The notes: generated from the sequence alone by a model not told the origin. A DNA stretch of 64,000 nt from Pseudomonas sp. 31-12 (GCF_003151075.1 NZ_CP029482.1:4092001-4156000); one strand, 5' to 3'. Counted from the first letter of the stretch, positions 53,296-62,748 are shown. Program-made: numbers and translations.

Positions 53296-53598
53296 ATGAT
53301 CGTTAGAAAAGCAGCACGCCAATGTTCGCCATGGCTCATCCCTTCCCTGCTCGCCATCAGCCTGGCGCTGATCGCAGGATGTTCAGGCAAAGCTTCCACT
53401 GCTCGCTATTCGGCCTCAAACGTCGGCTCGGCCTGCTATGCCAAAGCGCTCCCCACCGCCGGCGAAGGCGGCCTGGCCTGGGGCTCCACCTTGAGCATGG
53501 CGCGCCAAAAATCCCTGAATAATTGCATTCGCTATGCCGGCCGATCCGGCGGCACGCCCAATACCTGCCAAGTGGTGTTGGCGGAGTGCAGGAATTGA
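53296..53598 (+). CDS. Small cysteine-containing lipoprotein
   Basis: The 100-residue protein has a lipobox ALIAGC after about 28 residues. It then has a Ser/Ala-rich body with three further cysteines and a WGSTLSMARQKSLNNCIRY segment near the end, a pattern of DUF4189-like small exported proteins, though the match is loose. AGGGG precedes the ATG. Its function is unknown. Confidence 0.6.
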   Translation: MIVRKAARQCSPWLIPSLLAISLALIAGCSGKASTARYSASNVGSACYAKALPTAGEGGLAWGSTLSMARQKSLNNCIRYAGRSGGTPNTCQVVLAECRN

Positions 53599-53601
53599 AA
53601 C

Positions 53602-53676
53602 CTACGCGAACCCGAGGAACGACAGGATTACCACGACGACCACGACTAACCCGACGATGTAGATGATGTTGTTCAT
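53602..53676 (-). CDS. 24-residue single-span membrane protein
   Basis: The reading frame MNNIIYIVGLVVVVVVILSF ends LGFA and is one hydrophobic helix. GAGGTGGG lies about 7 bases before the ATG, a good ribosome site, so translation is likely. It resembles the small YIVG(L/I)VV membrane proteins found between genes in many Gammaproteobacteria, of unknown function. It is only 3 bp from the convergent lipoprotein gene. Confidence 0.6.
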   Translation of the reverse strand: MNNIIYIVGLVVVVVVILSFLGFA

Positions 53677-53762
53677 GAAACCCACCTCTCAACCAGAATA
53701 GGACTGCGGCACGAGGGCTTACACCTACACGGTAGTGCAGCTTTGCCCGCAATGCCATTGAG

Positions 53763-53960
53763 CTAGGGCCGATGTTGGGCAATCACAGCGGCCTGAAGCT
53801 TTCCACGCTGGACCTGGTCACGCAGCGAGTCACTTGGCGCTGTCTTCAACTCCAGCACCACATTGGGCCAGGCGGCGGCGAACGTCGGCAGGATGTCGCG
53901 GATGACATGGGCGGCATATTCCTGCGCTGCCGCGCTGCTGAAAAATGCCGGCATCGGTCT
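53763..53960 (-). pseudogene. Fragment of a LysR-family ligand-binding domain
   Basis: The frame AAAQEYAAHVIRDILPTFAA, then WPNVVLELKTAPSDSLRDQV matches the beginning of a LysR effector-binding domain (LPxxLAxFxxxYPxVxLEL). It lacks the DNA-binding half, and the frame ends after GKLQAAVIAQHRP. The sequence to its right up to 54225 gives only broken frames. Confidence 0.45.
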
Positions 53961-54276
53961 TCTGGCCATGGCCGGCTATCTGGCCGGCGTCATACAAGGC
54001 ATCGCTCTGGGTGTGCCGGCGGGCCTTTCGGCGCTGCTCGCTAACCTGCTGCCGATGGCAAATGGTGTCAGGGATGGTGGTGTCCGGGGTTGGAATCTGG
54101 ATGGTGGTGCAGTCGGAGGCTCGGCAGGTTCGGCGACAAAAATGATGGATATTTCGGGTTGGAAATGGCGCTTGCTGAAAGGCTGAAAATCGGCCAAAAG
54201 CCGACCTTGCAGGCCAGATAATCACTTTTGCGCTGCTATGCTGACAACACCTGTTTCTGTACTAGAGACGATTAAC

Positions 54277-54858
54277 ATGGCAGCACTAGGCAAACACCCC
54301 CCGTTCACGTTCAAGGCTATGGCCTGTTCAGCTGGATTTTTCCTTGCCGCTTGGGGCGCCATAAAGCTGCTCGCCCCTTACTACGACCTGCCATGGATGG
54401 CAGATACCACGAGCTGGCTGCTACGTTTGCGGGATTGGATTTTACTGGAAACGCCAATGCCGAATTGGTCGCTGCTGATAATTATCGCGATTTTAATCAG
54501 CACCCTGTCTGTAGCGATTTACTACGCCCGCCACACTGATGGAGATTACGACGAGTTACATGAAATAGAGCGAAAAGTTTACAAGATGAACAACCCTCAG
54601 TTTCCACGACTGACAGATAACCAAACGCTACTGATGGAAGCGTTGGCCTATCATGCAAACTTCAGAAAAATTGCAAACTTAAACTCAATTTGCAAACTTG
54701 TCTCACTCAGCACATTAGAAGTTGAAGCCGGGCTAAAACAACTCCAAGCCAAACGTCTCGTAAAGCAAAAAGTGACACGCGGTACGTTTGGTGCCACCAC
54801 TTTTGAACTTACCTTGGCAGGTAAGGATTATTCGTTAGAGCGGTTTGAGCTGACGTAG
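54277..54858 (+). CDS. Two-span membrane protein with C-terminal winged-helix-like domain
   Basis: This 193-residue protein has two membrane segments (about 15-35 and 65-85) and a cytoplasmic domain (about 95-193). The domain resembles a winged helix (QTLLMEALAYHANFRKIANL, then LVSLSTLEVEAGLKQLQAKR). It is AT-richer than its neighbours, which suggests recent transfer. I do not recognise the family. The ATG at 54277 was chosen to match the hydrophobic start. Confidence 0.55.
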   Translation: MAALGKHPPFTFKAMACSAGFFLAAWGAIKLLAPYYDLPWMADTTSWLLRLRDWILLETPMPNWSLLIIIAILISTLSVAIYYARHTDGDYDELHEIERKVYKMNNPQFPRLTDNQTLLMEALAYHANFRKIANLNSICKLVSLSTLEVEAGLKQLQAKRLVKQKVTRGTFGATTFELTLAGKDYSLERFELT

Positions 54859-54958
54859 CATCGACACACGGGACGAAGCCTAGAGGTGAGAATACCGGCA
54901 GGTACCTCAGTGGGCAGGCGCAAACTCGCCCCCTCGGGAGGGGATTTAGAGAAACGCT

Positions 54959-55228
54959 TTGAACGGCGCGCTATTCTTTTATCTGGGGGACACCCTCACC
55001 TTCAACACCTTTATCGTGATCGTGGTCCTGATTTCGGCTCTTGGTGTCGAAGGCCCGGCAGTGAACCAACTGTCGACAATCGTCCTGAGCGCTCGTGTGT
55101 GCCAGTCTCTGGTTCACGTATGCCATGTGCAAACCGATGCGTTCGTGGCAGTTCGTTTTGCCTTTTTCAGCGTTCAGATGGTGTGTTTTTTCGCGCTGAT
55201 AGTCATGGCCGCTTACTACGGGATGTGA
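54959..55228 (+). pseudogene. MAPEG-like membrane protein, probably 5'-truncated
   Basis: The reading frame FNTFIVIVVLISALGVEGPA, then LSARVCQSLVHVCHV and FFALIVMAAYYGM is like the C-terminal two thirds of a MAPEG-family protein. In place of the conserved ARAANxxEN sequence before it there is FYLGDTLTFN. The start is a TTG at 54959 with no close ribosome site. A short frameshifted piece (LAPSGGDLEKRFERRA) may continue the missing N terminus. Confidence 0.45.
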
Positions 55229-55271
55229 CGAGCATCGCTCTACGATCGCACCGCACCCCAAGCCCTTTGAA

Positions 55272-56093
55272 CTAGTCTGCGCTGTCACCCACGACGGTGG
55301 GCGTCGCAGCCGTACCCGCCAATAGGCCGCCATCGATGTTGAACTCACTGCCGGTCATGTACGTCGCTTCATCCGAGGCGAGTAGCAGTGCCAGTGCCGC
55401 AACCTCTTCGGGCATCCCGAACCGTCTAAGTGGAGTATCTCGAACCAGTGCGGCCATTCGCTCTTGACGATCGACGCCTGTGCCCAACATGGGCTCCCAC
55501 ATGGGCGTGAGGATGGCCGCTGGATGAATCGAGTTGCACCGAACGTTCAGACCTTGCTCGGCACAGTAGAGCGCCACTGTCTTTGTGTGGTTACGCACTG
55601 CGCCTTTGGACGAGGCATAAGCCGCGGCGCCAGGAATGCCGACCAAGCCTGATCGAGAGGAGATGTTGATAATGGACCCTGCCCCATGCTGCCGCATGGA
55701 GCGAATGGCGTACTTGCAACCGAGGAATACACCATCGAGATTGGTTTGATGCACTGCGTGCCAGTCCTCCAGACGCGCATGCTCCGGGTCGTGTCGAACG
55801 AAGCCTCGCTCAAATCCGGTGATCCCCGCGTTGTTCACCAATACATCCAGCCTGCCGCGCGCCTTCAGGATTTGCGCCGTCACTCGCTGCCAGTCTTCTT
55901 CCCGCCGCACATCAAGGTGCAGATAGCTGGCGTGATCACCGAGCGAGTCTGCAACGACTTTGCCGAGTTCGTCGTTGATATCAGTGACATAGACAAAGCA
56001 ATCCTCCTGCGCGAAGAGTCGCGCAATCGCCGCACCAATCCCTTGGGCCGCCCCGGTAACGATCGCAGTCTTGGACGTGAGTTTATTAGCCAT
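55272..56093 (-). CDS. Short-chain dehydrogenase/reductase
   Basis: The 273-residue classical SDR has [20 protein letters not shown]...YASSK ([20 protein letters not shown]) and the C-terminal GSEFNIDGG. It resembles glucose/sterol-type oxidoreductases with a preference for NAD from the DINDE segment after strand 2. The start at 56093 has GGGAG about 11 bases upstream; an in-frame ATG 10 codons earlier is an alternative. Confidence 0.88.
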   Translation of the reverse strand: MANKLTSKTAIVTGAAQGIGAAIARLFAQEDCFVYVTDINDELGKVVADSLGDHASYLHLDVRREEDWQRVTAQILKARGRLDVLVNNAGITGFERGFVRHDPEHARLEDWHAVHQTNLDGVFLGCKYAIRSMRQHGAGSIINISSRSGLVGIPGAAAYASSKGAVRNHTKTVALYCAEQGLNVRCNSIHPAAILTPMWEPMLGTGVDRQERMAALVRDTPLRRFGMPEEVAALALLLASDEATYMTGSEFNIDGGLLAGTAATPTVVGDSAD

Positions 56094-56349
56094 AGTAATG
56101 CGGTAACTCCCTTGGGTCGTTTTCATGTCCGGCCACCTCAGCCACTTATGCACTCAGAGCGGCGGGCGATTATGTGCGGGCCAGGAGGTTTAGAAGCCCT
56201 CCTCTTCAAGTCCTGTCGTGAATCAAGACGATCTGCACCGTTCTCAATACGTTCAGAAGCCACGGGCGTGGGATCAAAGGCAACACTGTGTCCACTCCCA
56301 ACGTAAACCGCGCTGGGTTTGAATCCCCACACTATTGGAAGCCTGAATC

Positions 56350-56859
56350 ATGCCTACCTTGAACATTGAGAACTCCAGAACGAACGGCGTCGCTCAGAAA
56401 TTTTCGCTCGGGGCTAGAACCACGGCGATCGGTACCTACGGTGCTTACGCTGCACTGGCCATTATTTACTTCTGGTTTGGCGGCATGAAATTTACGCACT
56501 ATGAAGCCGAGGGCCTGGTGCCGCTGGTGAGCAACAGCCCTTTCCTGGGTTGGGTCTACAACATTTTCAGTGTCGATACGTTCTCCAGTCTGCTCGGCAT
56601 CCTGGAAGTCTCGATCGGTGTGCTGATTGCAGGCCGCCTTCTGTCACCCAAGCTGTCGTTGATCGGTGGTGCGTTGTCTGCCGGGCTGTTTTTCACCACC
56701 TTGAGCTTCATGTTCTCGACACCCGGTGTGATTGAACCCGGCCTCGGTTTCCCCGCCATTTCGGTTGCGCCTGGTCAGTTTCTCCTGAAAGACATCGGGT
56801 TGCTTGCCGCTTCGGTGTTCGTGGCCGGACATTCACTGACTGCGCTGGAAAACCGATAA
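56350..56859 (+). CDS. DUF417/YkgB-family membrane protein (RclC-like)
   Basis: The 169-residue protein has four hydrophobic segments and the DUF417 signature FWFGGMKFTHYEAEGLVPLV plus ISVAPGQFLLKDIGLLAAS. RclC in E. coli belongs to this family and takes part in defence against reactive chlorine species. An RclR-like regulator follows, which supports this reading. It terminates at a shared hairpin (56881-56917). Confidence 0.85.
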   Translation: MPTLNIENSRTNGVAQKFSLGARTTAIGTYGAYAALAIIYFWFGGMKFTHYEAEGLVPLVSNSPFLGWVYNIFSVDTFSSLLGILEVSIGVLIAGRLLSPKLSLIGGALSAGLFFTTLSFMFSTPGVIEPGLGFPAISVAPGQFLLKDIGLLAASVFVAGHSLTALENR

Positions 56860-56880
56860 AACGATGATGTGTCCTCCCGG

Positions 56881-56917
56881 AATGGCCTGAAACCGCTCGA
56901 TGTTTTCAGGCCATTTT
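56881..56917. terminator. Shared bidirectional terminator of the Rcl-like pair
   Basis: AATGGCCTGAAA and TTTTCAGGCCATT pair, with T-rich flanks in both directions. It lies between two convergent stops; the AraC gene's last codons are part of it. Confidence 0.75.
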
Positions 56918-57751
56918 CCCTTCTCCCTCTCCTGTCGAATCCTTCATCCAGTCCCGGGGGCTGTAGCCCGTCTTGCGCCGAAATGCGCGGGCAAGCGCCG
57001 AAGGACTTTCATAACCGACCTCAGCGGCAATCAGCGTAATCGGTCGCCCTTCACGCAAACGCTTCTGCGCCAGACTGATACGCCAACTCAACAGATAATC
57101 GGCCGGTGTCTGCCCGATGACGGCCCGAAAATGCACGGCATAGGCCGCTCGCGACATGTTCGACTCGCTCGCGAGTTCGGCAATCGACCAGGGACGATGA
57201 GGGGCGTTGTGTATCTGGACCAGCGAGCGCGCCAGGCGCGAATCGGCCAGTCCGGCCATCAATCCGGTGTGCAACTGGTGGTGATCGAGCAGATGCCGAA
57301 ACAACAAGATGATCAGCAGTTCGAACAAGCGATCCAATGCGGCCTCCCTGCCACAATGTCCACCCGCAGCCTCAACGAACATCCATTTCAGCGTATCGGC
57401 CAGCATCGGTAGCTCATCCAGGGGCAGCACCAACAGATCGGGTAACGAAGCCGACAACGGGTTATCGACACCGCCCTCAAACTCCATTGACGCACACAGG
57501 AGTTGAGCCCCCTCGGGTTCACCGGCGAACAGTTGATGGCGGCGCGGGCGTGGCAGAAAAATCAGACTGGGCCGGGTCAGCCGCACGTCCTTGCGATCGA
57601 GTCCCAGCAACGTGACGGCACCGGCCTGAAGCAGATGAACATGACCGCGCTGGTCAGCACCATCATATGCCGCCATGCCGCACAGCTTGCCGTTGTAGAA
57701 GAGGTTTGCGCGCACGCCGAACTGCGACAACAAGGTAGACAATCGATCCAT
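56906..57751 (-). CDS. AraC-family regulator with cupin N terminus (RclR-like)
   Basis: The 281-residue AraC protein has an N-terminal cupin_6 domain (about 1-110) and two HTH motifs (IAELASESNMSRAAYAVHF and ITLIAAEVGYESPSALARAF). E. coli RclR responds to hypochlorous acid via Cys21 and Cys89. Here cysteines stand at 24 and 86, nearly the same positions. Together with the adjacent RclC-like gene, this makes a role in the chlorine/oxidant response probable. The ribosome site is weak. Confidence 0.85.
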   Translation of the reverse strand: MDRLSTLLSQFGVRANLFYNGKLCGMAAYDGADQRGHVHLLQAGAVTLLGLDRKDVRLTRPSLIFLPRPRRHQLFAGEPEGAQLLCASMEFEGGVDNPLSASLPDLLVLPLDELPMLADTLKWMFVEAAGGHCGREAALDRLFELLIILLFRHLLDHHQLHTGLMAGLADSRLARSLVQIHNAPHRPWSIAELASESNMSRAAYAVHFRAVIGQTPADYLLSWRISLAQKRLREGRPITLIAAEVGYESPSALARAFRRKTGYSPRDWMKDSTGEGEGKMA

Positions 57752-57897
57752 GAGTGATCTCTGGGCGGGATGTAGACACGCGGTAGCATATCACCGAGGG
57801 TTTGCGGTCCGATTGGGCTCATTTTCCATTCGGCGGTCAACGAAAAGCCCGGCCTGACTCGTTTAATGCTGTCCACTTAAGCGCTGGCACTCACATT

Positions 57898-58019
57898 TGT
57901 GGCGAGGGGATTTATCCCCGTTCGGCTGCGAAGCAGTCGTAAATCCAGACAACTTGGTCTGTCTGAACGGACGCGGGGGGCCGCTTCGCAGCCCTACGGG
58001 GATAAATCCCCTCGCCACA
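57898..58019. repeat. Pseudomonas REP/BIME element
   Basis: Two inverted arms, GTGGCGAGGGGATTTATCCC and its complement, enclose GCTGCGAAGCAG-type hairpin sequences and an unrelated spacer. This is the common GTGGCGAGGG REP pair that flanks genes in fluorescent pseudomonads. The rest of 57752-58088 shows nothing else. Confidence 0.9.
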
Positions 58020-58088
58020 GGTTCTTGCTCGCCTGAAGATTGTCTTAAGTGCACAGCGTTTCGGCCTGACCCTCCGGGCTCTTGTGCA

Positions 58089-59762
58089 TCACTTGCAACA
58101 CCGCTCCCCAACCCGGCAAAAACACGATGCCGTAATCTCCACATCCGCCCGGGCCATGGCCAGGTCAAGCCGGGTCTTGGCCGCCGCGGCTTCAGCGTCC
58201 CGTCCCAGGCGTTTCAGGCATTCCACATAACCGTGGAGGCTCCACACATTGTCCAGGTGCCAGGACGCGCGGCTGAGTGTGTTGTCCAGTCCGAGATCGG
58301 CCCGATAGGCCTGCAAGGCTTCTTCTACCCTGCCCTGTTCCAGAAGCAGCGCGCCGAGTGCGTGCCGGACCGGTTGCATCCAGCCCCACGGCTCGTCATA
58401 AGGCAGGTTGTCGTCCAGAGCCAGTGCCTCGCGCAGATGGGCGAATGCGCTGTCGTGGTTGCCTTTGCGGTACTCGATTTCGCCGCGCAGCATAGCGCCG
58501 GCCACCGCCAGGATATCGAGGCAGGTGTTGTTGAAGATGTAGCGGGTTGGCGGCACTCGGGTCAGTGCATTGATGAACAGCTGCTGTTCGGTTTCTGCCG
58601 CGGCGACATGCCCGCAAGCCGCGTGCGCCACGCCTCTGGCGTAATGCAGCATCGCGGTGGTCACGCAGTACAGTGCCTGGTCGTTCGGCAGCGGCGTGGC
58701 GAGTATGTCCAGCCATTTGCCGAAGCGGATCTGCACGTGGACCTTTATCGACACGAAACCTTCCAGCCAGTCGGCCATGGGCGGCTGCTCCACGCGCAGC
58801 AGTTCTTCCTTGATCGTCGCGGTCAGTTGATCGGCAGCGTCCAGGGCCGGTTGGTACTGCCCGAGGAACATCGCCGAATAAAGTTTGAAGTGGTAGTTGT
58901 GGCTTCGGTACAGGGTGTAGAAATTGATGGGCCCTTCGTGTTGCAGGTATTTGCTGTCCGCCTGGATCGCCCGGCTGTTGGTGATCATGGCCCCACGGTA
59001 ATCCCCACACAGGACGTCGATGTGCGACGGCATATGGCGCAAATGCCCGGCGTCCGGCACCAGGTCGCGCAGGACATCGCCGGCGCGCAACGCCCGTTCC
59101 GGGTAAGGCGACATTTCCATCGTGTGGACGTACATGTGCAGCACGCCCGGGTGGGGCGCATCGCCGTGCTGCTCCATCCGTCGCAGCGCAGTCTCCAGCA
59201 CCGCCACCGCCTCCAGCGTGTCGGCGCCCGGTGCCGGCGTGCCGGTTTTCAGGTCCCATAACTGCCAGGGCGTGCGGTCGATCAACGCTTCGGCAAACAA
59301 CGCCACAACGTCGGGATCATCAGGGAAGGTTTTGTAGACATCGCGCATGGCCGCCGCATAGGCGTCGTTCCAGGCGAAGAGTTGCTCAAGGCTGGTCGCC
59401 TCATCAGCCTGGTAGCGTTTTTCCAGCGCCCGGATCAGTGCCTGCTCCACCGGTTTAGCCCCGTCAATATGTGCCAGCGCGGTGTGCGTTGCCAGTCGGG
59501 CACGGGCCACGGCCTCTTTCAACTCTTGTTCGATGAAGGCATCCCAGCGCTTGTTGTAGTTCGGGCCCGAGGCGTAAGCGATGCCCCAGTAGGCCATCGC
59601 GCAATCGCTGTCGTGTTCGATGGCCTTGTGGAAACAGCGGATGGATTCGTCGTGGTTGTAGCCGTAGCACCAGATCAGACCGCGGTCGAACCAGAGCTGG
59701 GCCTCGGGTGAGCTCGTTGTCACCGGGCGACTGTAGGTGCCCAGATCGTAATAGTCGTGCAT
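58089..59762 (-). CDS. TPR-repeat protein
   Basis: The 557-residue protein has tetratricopeptide-like helices over most of its length (WFDRGLIWCYGYNHDESIRC, then HKAIEHDSDCAMAYWGIAYA is the clearest). No signal peptide or membrane segment is found, so it is probably cytoplasmic. Family members are of unknown role; a scaffold is likely from the fold. GAGAGGG precedes the ATG at 59762. The longer open frame to 59966 has no support. A bidirectional hairpin stands upstream. Confidence 0.8.
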   Translation of the reverse strand: MHDYYDLGTYSRPVTTSSPEAQLWFDRGLIWCYGYNHDESIRCFHKAIEHDSDCAMAYWGIAYASGPNYNKRWDAFIEQELKEAVARARLATHTALAHIDGAKPVEQALIRALEKRYQADEATSLEQLFAWNDAYAAAMRDVYKTFPDDPDVVALFAEALIDRTPWQLWDLKTGTPAPGADTLEAVAVLETALRRMEQHGDAPHPGVLHMYVHTMEMSPYPERALRAGDVLRDLVPDAGHLRHMPSHIDVLCGDYRGAMITNSRAIQADSKYLQHEGPINFYTLYRSHNYHFKLYSAMFLGQYQPALDAADQLTATIKEELLRVEQPPMADWLEGFVSIKVHVQIRFGKWLDILATPLPNDQALYCVTTAMLHYARGVAHAACGHVAAAETEQQLFINALTRVPPTRYIFNNTCLDILAVAGAMLRGEIEYRKGNHDSAFAHLREALALDDNLPYDEPWGWMQPVRHALGALLLEQGRVEEALQAYRADLGLDNTLSRASWHLDNVWSLHGYVECLKRLGRDAEAAAAKTRLDLAMARADVEITASCFCRVGERCCK

Positions 59763-59954
59763 CGGTTTACCCTCTCGACCAGAGCATGAAACCTCGCAGG
59801 AAATGCTGGCAGACGGGGACGGATGTAGCGGGCTGATTTCCTGGAGACCGTTGATAGCTGAGGAGGTAAAGCATAGCCCTGCGATCGTGGGTGAGCGGTG
59901 TAGCCGACGACAGGTTTGCGACGGCTGATATTCCGGGTTTGTGGAGTAAATGAA

Positions 59955-59984
59955 AACGGGCGCCAAGGAGGCGCCCGTTTTTTG
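59955..59984. terminator. Rho-independent terminator, bidirectional
   Basis: AACGGGCGCC and GGCGCCCGTT form a 10-bp stem with AAGGA loop and a T run. It terminates the effector/immunity operon on the minus strand. The stem is the same as at 9961-9985. Confidence 0.9.
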
Positions 59985-59999
59985 TTGGTGTGTTGGGTC

Positions 60000-60656
60000 T
60001 TACCAACTGCCGTAAGGGATGCCGTACTTCTTGACGTAGTTTTTTGACTTTTCGGATAGCGGATAATATTTGCCCCCAGATTTCCCAAGGTGAGGCCCCA
60101 AAGGCTCAATCTCCGCTTGGGCGTGGGCAACTTTGATAGATTTCATACATTTGTCCAGTACCCACACCTGCACGATGCCTCCAGGTGCGAGCCCAAGATA
60201 AACCTTGGCTCTGTAGTTGGCCGTCTCCTCAGAACTGGATGGACAACGTTCATTCACTGAGGCATGCAAGATTTGTCGAGCCTCTTCAGGAATGTCGACC
60301 CATGCTCGATAAGTTTGCGGCTCGACTACCGACTGCCAACGAACATAAATACGTTTGGGCAAATCCGCACCGACTACACCGCGAGTGCTACTGCTGATTT
60401 TTTCGCCCCAGCCGCGAGCAAACGCAGCGTCACCTGCGGGCTCATCACTTGCTGCTGTACCGCCACCGGTACGGCGAAACAGCTTCCCGTTGATGTCTTC
60501 AACTGCCGTGTCTTCGACCCAGACCTTCATATAGGTGGGCTCGACAAAACTGAGGCTCCACCATTGATTCTTCGGGTCGTTTTTACCAGAAGGTGGTGCT
60601 GCGGCCTGGCAAGCGGAGATCAGAAGTGCGCCCAGCAAAAAAACCAATGCGCGCAT
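60000..60656 (-). CDS. DUF2931-family lipoprotein, probable effector immunity protein
   Basis: The 218-residue protein has a lipobox (LLISAC) after about 16 residues and a beta-rich body with WWSLSFVEPTYMKVWVEDTA, the DUF2931 signature. Lipid anchoring would place it in the periplasm. Start and stop are coupled to the effector gene (TGATG at 60654-60658). Lipoproteins directly downstream of Tle-type phospholipase genes act as immunity proteins, so that is the likely function here, although this was not tested. Confidence 0.8.
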   Translation of the reverse strand: MRALVFLLGALLISACQAAAPPSGKNDPKNQWWSLSFVEPTYMKVWVEDTAVEDINGKLFRRTGGGTAASDEPAGDAAFARGWGEKISSSTRGVVGADLPKRIYVRWQSVVEPQTYRAWVDIPEEARQILHASVNERCPSSSEETANYRAKVYLGLAPGGIVQVWVLDKCMKSIKVAHAQAEIEPLGPHLGKSGGKYYPLSEKSKNYVKKYGIPYGSW

Positions 60657-62317
60657 CAAAATGTTCTCCAAAGGGAATCAGCTACGTGAGGATGACGCAC
60701 CCGTAAGCCGTCGTCGGTGGGTGCATTTGCGTATCGGAGAGTTATGCCCTGCTCACGGCTTCCACCAATGGGGTTGTTCCAGTTGGCGGACATATGCACG
60801 TATTTGAGTTTCAATAGTTCTTCTTCATCGGGTTCTGGCTTGTACTCACCAGCGAGTACTCTGTCACAGAAAGGCTGAAGTTCAGGAGGCACGCTATAAG
60901 CGGGGTCATTCTCGTCGATCACCTCAAACTGCACACCTTTCTCCTTGGCCAATTTATGCATCAAACGCAGGTAAATTACAGCCAGTTTGCTACTGACCGT
61001 CCGCTTGAGCTGCAAGCCTGCATACACCCTCAACTTTTTCGGTCCTGACTTCTCCTGCTCCCAATCAGGCGCGACGCTTGGCGTCGGGATCACAATTTCC
61101 AGCATAAATTCGGGCCACCCCTTGGCCACCATGCTTGCTTTCTGTTGTTGGACATCCAGGTAAATGGAAGTGGAGCAGATATCCGTACCATGCGGCACCG
61201 TAAGCGCTTGCATTGGATTAACCAGCACACACTCCTCCACGACTTCGCGATAGCCACCACCTAAATCTGAATGCACGCCGGGTAAAGGTATTTCCGGATG
61301 AGCGGGAACAACTGTACTCAATGCGAAATTCGCTCGGTGTTCGTCACGTGCGACAAGTTGGACCACATCGGTAAAGTATCGGCGATCCAGATATAGTTTG
61401 ATCCCAGGAGCAACCGGGCTTTGGATATTTCCAAAATTCGTCAGTCCCGCCACGGAAGGTACGGTGTCGAATAAACCGACAAAGCCCATGATGATTTCGG
61501 TGTTGAACTGATTGCCAAAGCTGGAACTGAATCCTTTGGGGTTTCTACGTAGCACTTCCCCTAACGGTCCTTGCTTGCAACGCACTATCTCATTCGCAAA
61601 GTGCCGGGCCGCCGCGGCACCCCGACTGAAGCCAAAGGTGTCGAAGGTCAGCGAGGTGATTTCGCAACCAGGACTCTTATCAATGAGTTCTTTTATCAAG
61701 TCATTCAGGTCGGAAAATGCTTGCTGGACTTTGGCCGCTACACCGGTGTCACCACGTCCGGTGGCTGCATTCATTAACTTATCTTCTGCTCCTCCGGTCG
61801 TACCAATGCCCTCAACGTAGAGGCTGCGTAAGGAGAGTCTGACGGTACCTTCACCCTCGACGTCTTTCGCTGCGGGGTAGAGATCAAACAACTTGGAAAC
61901 GTTACTCACATCATTCCCATAACTCCCCTCGGGATCCGCCATATACGGCTTGCAGCTCGCGTCGACGTCTTCCGGGCGAATCGGATGATGGGCACCACAC
62001 AATAATCCCGAAGCCGAGTTACCCGCATTGTTCAGCGTCCCGTCAAAGAACACCCCAATGCGCAGCGCAACCCTGACTTTTTCTTTCGCAGGCGCCGGTG
62101 CCTTGCCGTGTTTCTCGTATTCCGCCCAGCGTTGGGCATGGATGTCGACGGGTTTGGCTTCGTCGTATCGATAGTTTTTCGGGGGGTTGGGGACGTATCC
62201 ACTCATTCCTTGATCACCTGGCTCCTTGGTACAGCGGGCGCTGAGGGTGCCACTGTGGATCCAGTCAAGCAATGCGTAGCCAGAGGCCATCACCCACTGG
62301 AACTGAGTGTTGTCCAT
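60656..62317 (-). CDS. Tle1-like (DUF2235) phospholipase effector
   Basis: The 553-residue protein has the DUF2235 hydrolase motifs RIGVFFDGTLNNAG (about 86-99), nucleophile elbow GFSRGAAAARHF with S231, and GVHSDLGGGY (acid and neighbouring residues). Type VI secretion effectors of the Tle1 group share this fold and attack phospholipids of rival cells. No VgrG or other T6SS gene is in the window, so this is an orphan effector gene. The start at 62317 lacks a good ribosome site; ATG 62206 is an alternative. Confidence 0.85.
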   Translation of the reverse strand: MDNTQFQWVMASGYALLDWIHSGTLSARCTKEPGDQGMSGYVPNPPKNYRYDEAKPVDIHAQRWAEYEKHGKAPAPAKEKVRVALRIGVFFDGTLNNAGNSASGLLCGAHHPIRPEDVDASCKPYMADPEGSYGNDVSNVSKLFDLYPAAKDVEGEGTVRLSLRSLYVEGIGTTGGAEDKLMNAATGRGDTGVAAKVQQAFSDLNDLIKELIDKSPGCEITSLTFDTFGFSRGAAAARHFANEIVRCKQGPLGEVLRRNPKGFSSSFGNQFNTEIIMGFVGLFDTVPSVAGLTNFGNIQSPVAPGIKLYLDRRYFTDVVQLVARDEHRANFALSTVVPAHPEIPLPGVHSDLGGGYREVVEECVLVNPMQALTVPHGTDICSTSIYLDVQQQKASMVAKGWPEFMLEIVIPTPSVAPDWEQEKSGPKKLRVYAGLQLKRTVSSKLAVIYLRLMHKLAKEKGVQFEVIDENDPAYSVPPELQPFCDRVLAGEYKPEPDEEELLKLKYVHMSANWNNPIGGSREQGITLRYANAPTDDGLRVRHPHVADSLWRTF

Positions 62318-62424
62318 ACATTGCCGTCGTCGATAGTCACCATCAATTCAATGAAGTTCTCATAAAAAATCCGCGGCGTAAGATCGCCTCCATACCAAAC
62401 AACTACACCCCGGAGCACACCATC

Positions 62425-62748
62425 ATGAAACGCCAAATCCTTCTCAGCATCGCTTTCTCGGTTTTCGCAGTTAACGCTTTCGCCGCTTCTTCTGCTCACC
62501 CGGTTGTCGCTGAAGGCGGCTCGGATCGTCTGATTGAAAGTCGTGTGGCTGAAGGTGGTTCGGATCGTTTGATCGAAAACCGCGTCGCTGAAGGTGGTTC
62601 TGACCGCCTGATCGAAAACCGTGTGGCCGAAGGTGGTTCCGACCGTCTGATCGAAAACCGCGTTGCCGAAGGTGGTTCTGATCGACTGATCGAAAACCGC
62701 GTCGCTGAAGGTGGTTCTGACCGACTGATTGAAAGCCGCGCCGCATAA
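62425..62748 (+). CDS. Secreted tandem-repeat protein, six 13-residue repeats
   Basis: The 107-residue paralogue of the protein at 31098 has an identical signal peptide and the pre-repeat sequence ASSAHPV. Six copies of VAEGGSDRLIE[S/N]R (39-bp units, 62506-62739) follow and it ends AA. The S/N order is S-N-N-N-N-S, against S-N-S-N-N-S-N-S in copy 1. It is divergent from the Tle1-like effector gene. Function unknown. Confidence 0.85.
   Translation: MKRQILLSIAFSVFAVNAFAASSAHPVVAEGGSDRLIESRVAEGGSDRLIENRVAEGGSDRLIENRVAEGGSDRLIENRVAEGGSDRLIENRVAEGGSDRLIESRAA

Noticed and set aside
57898..58019. BIME interpreted as a CRISPR-like array or transposon end
   Set aside because: Only two inverted arms of the common Pseudomonas REP sequence; no regular spacers, no tnp gene.
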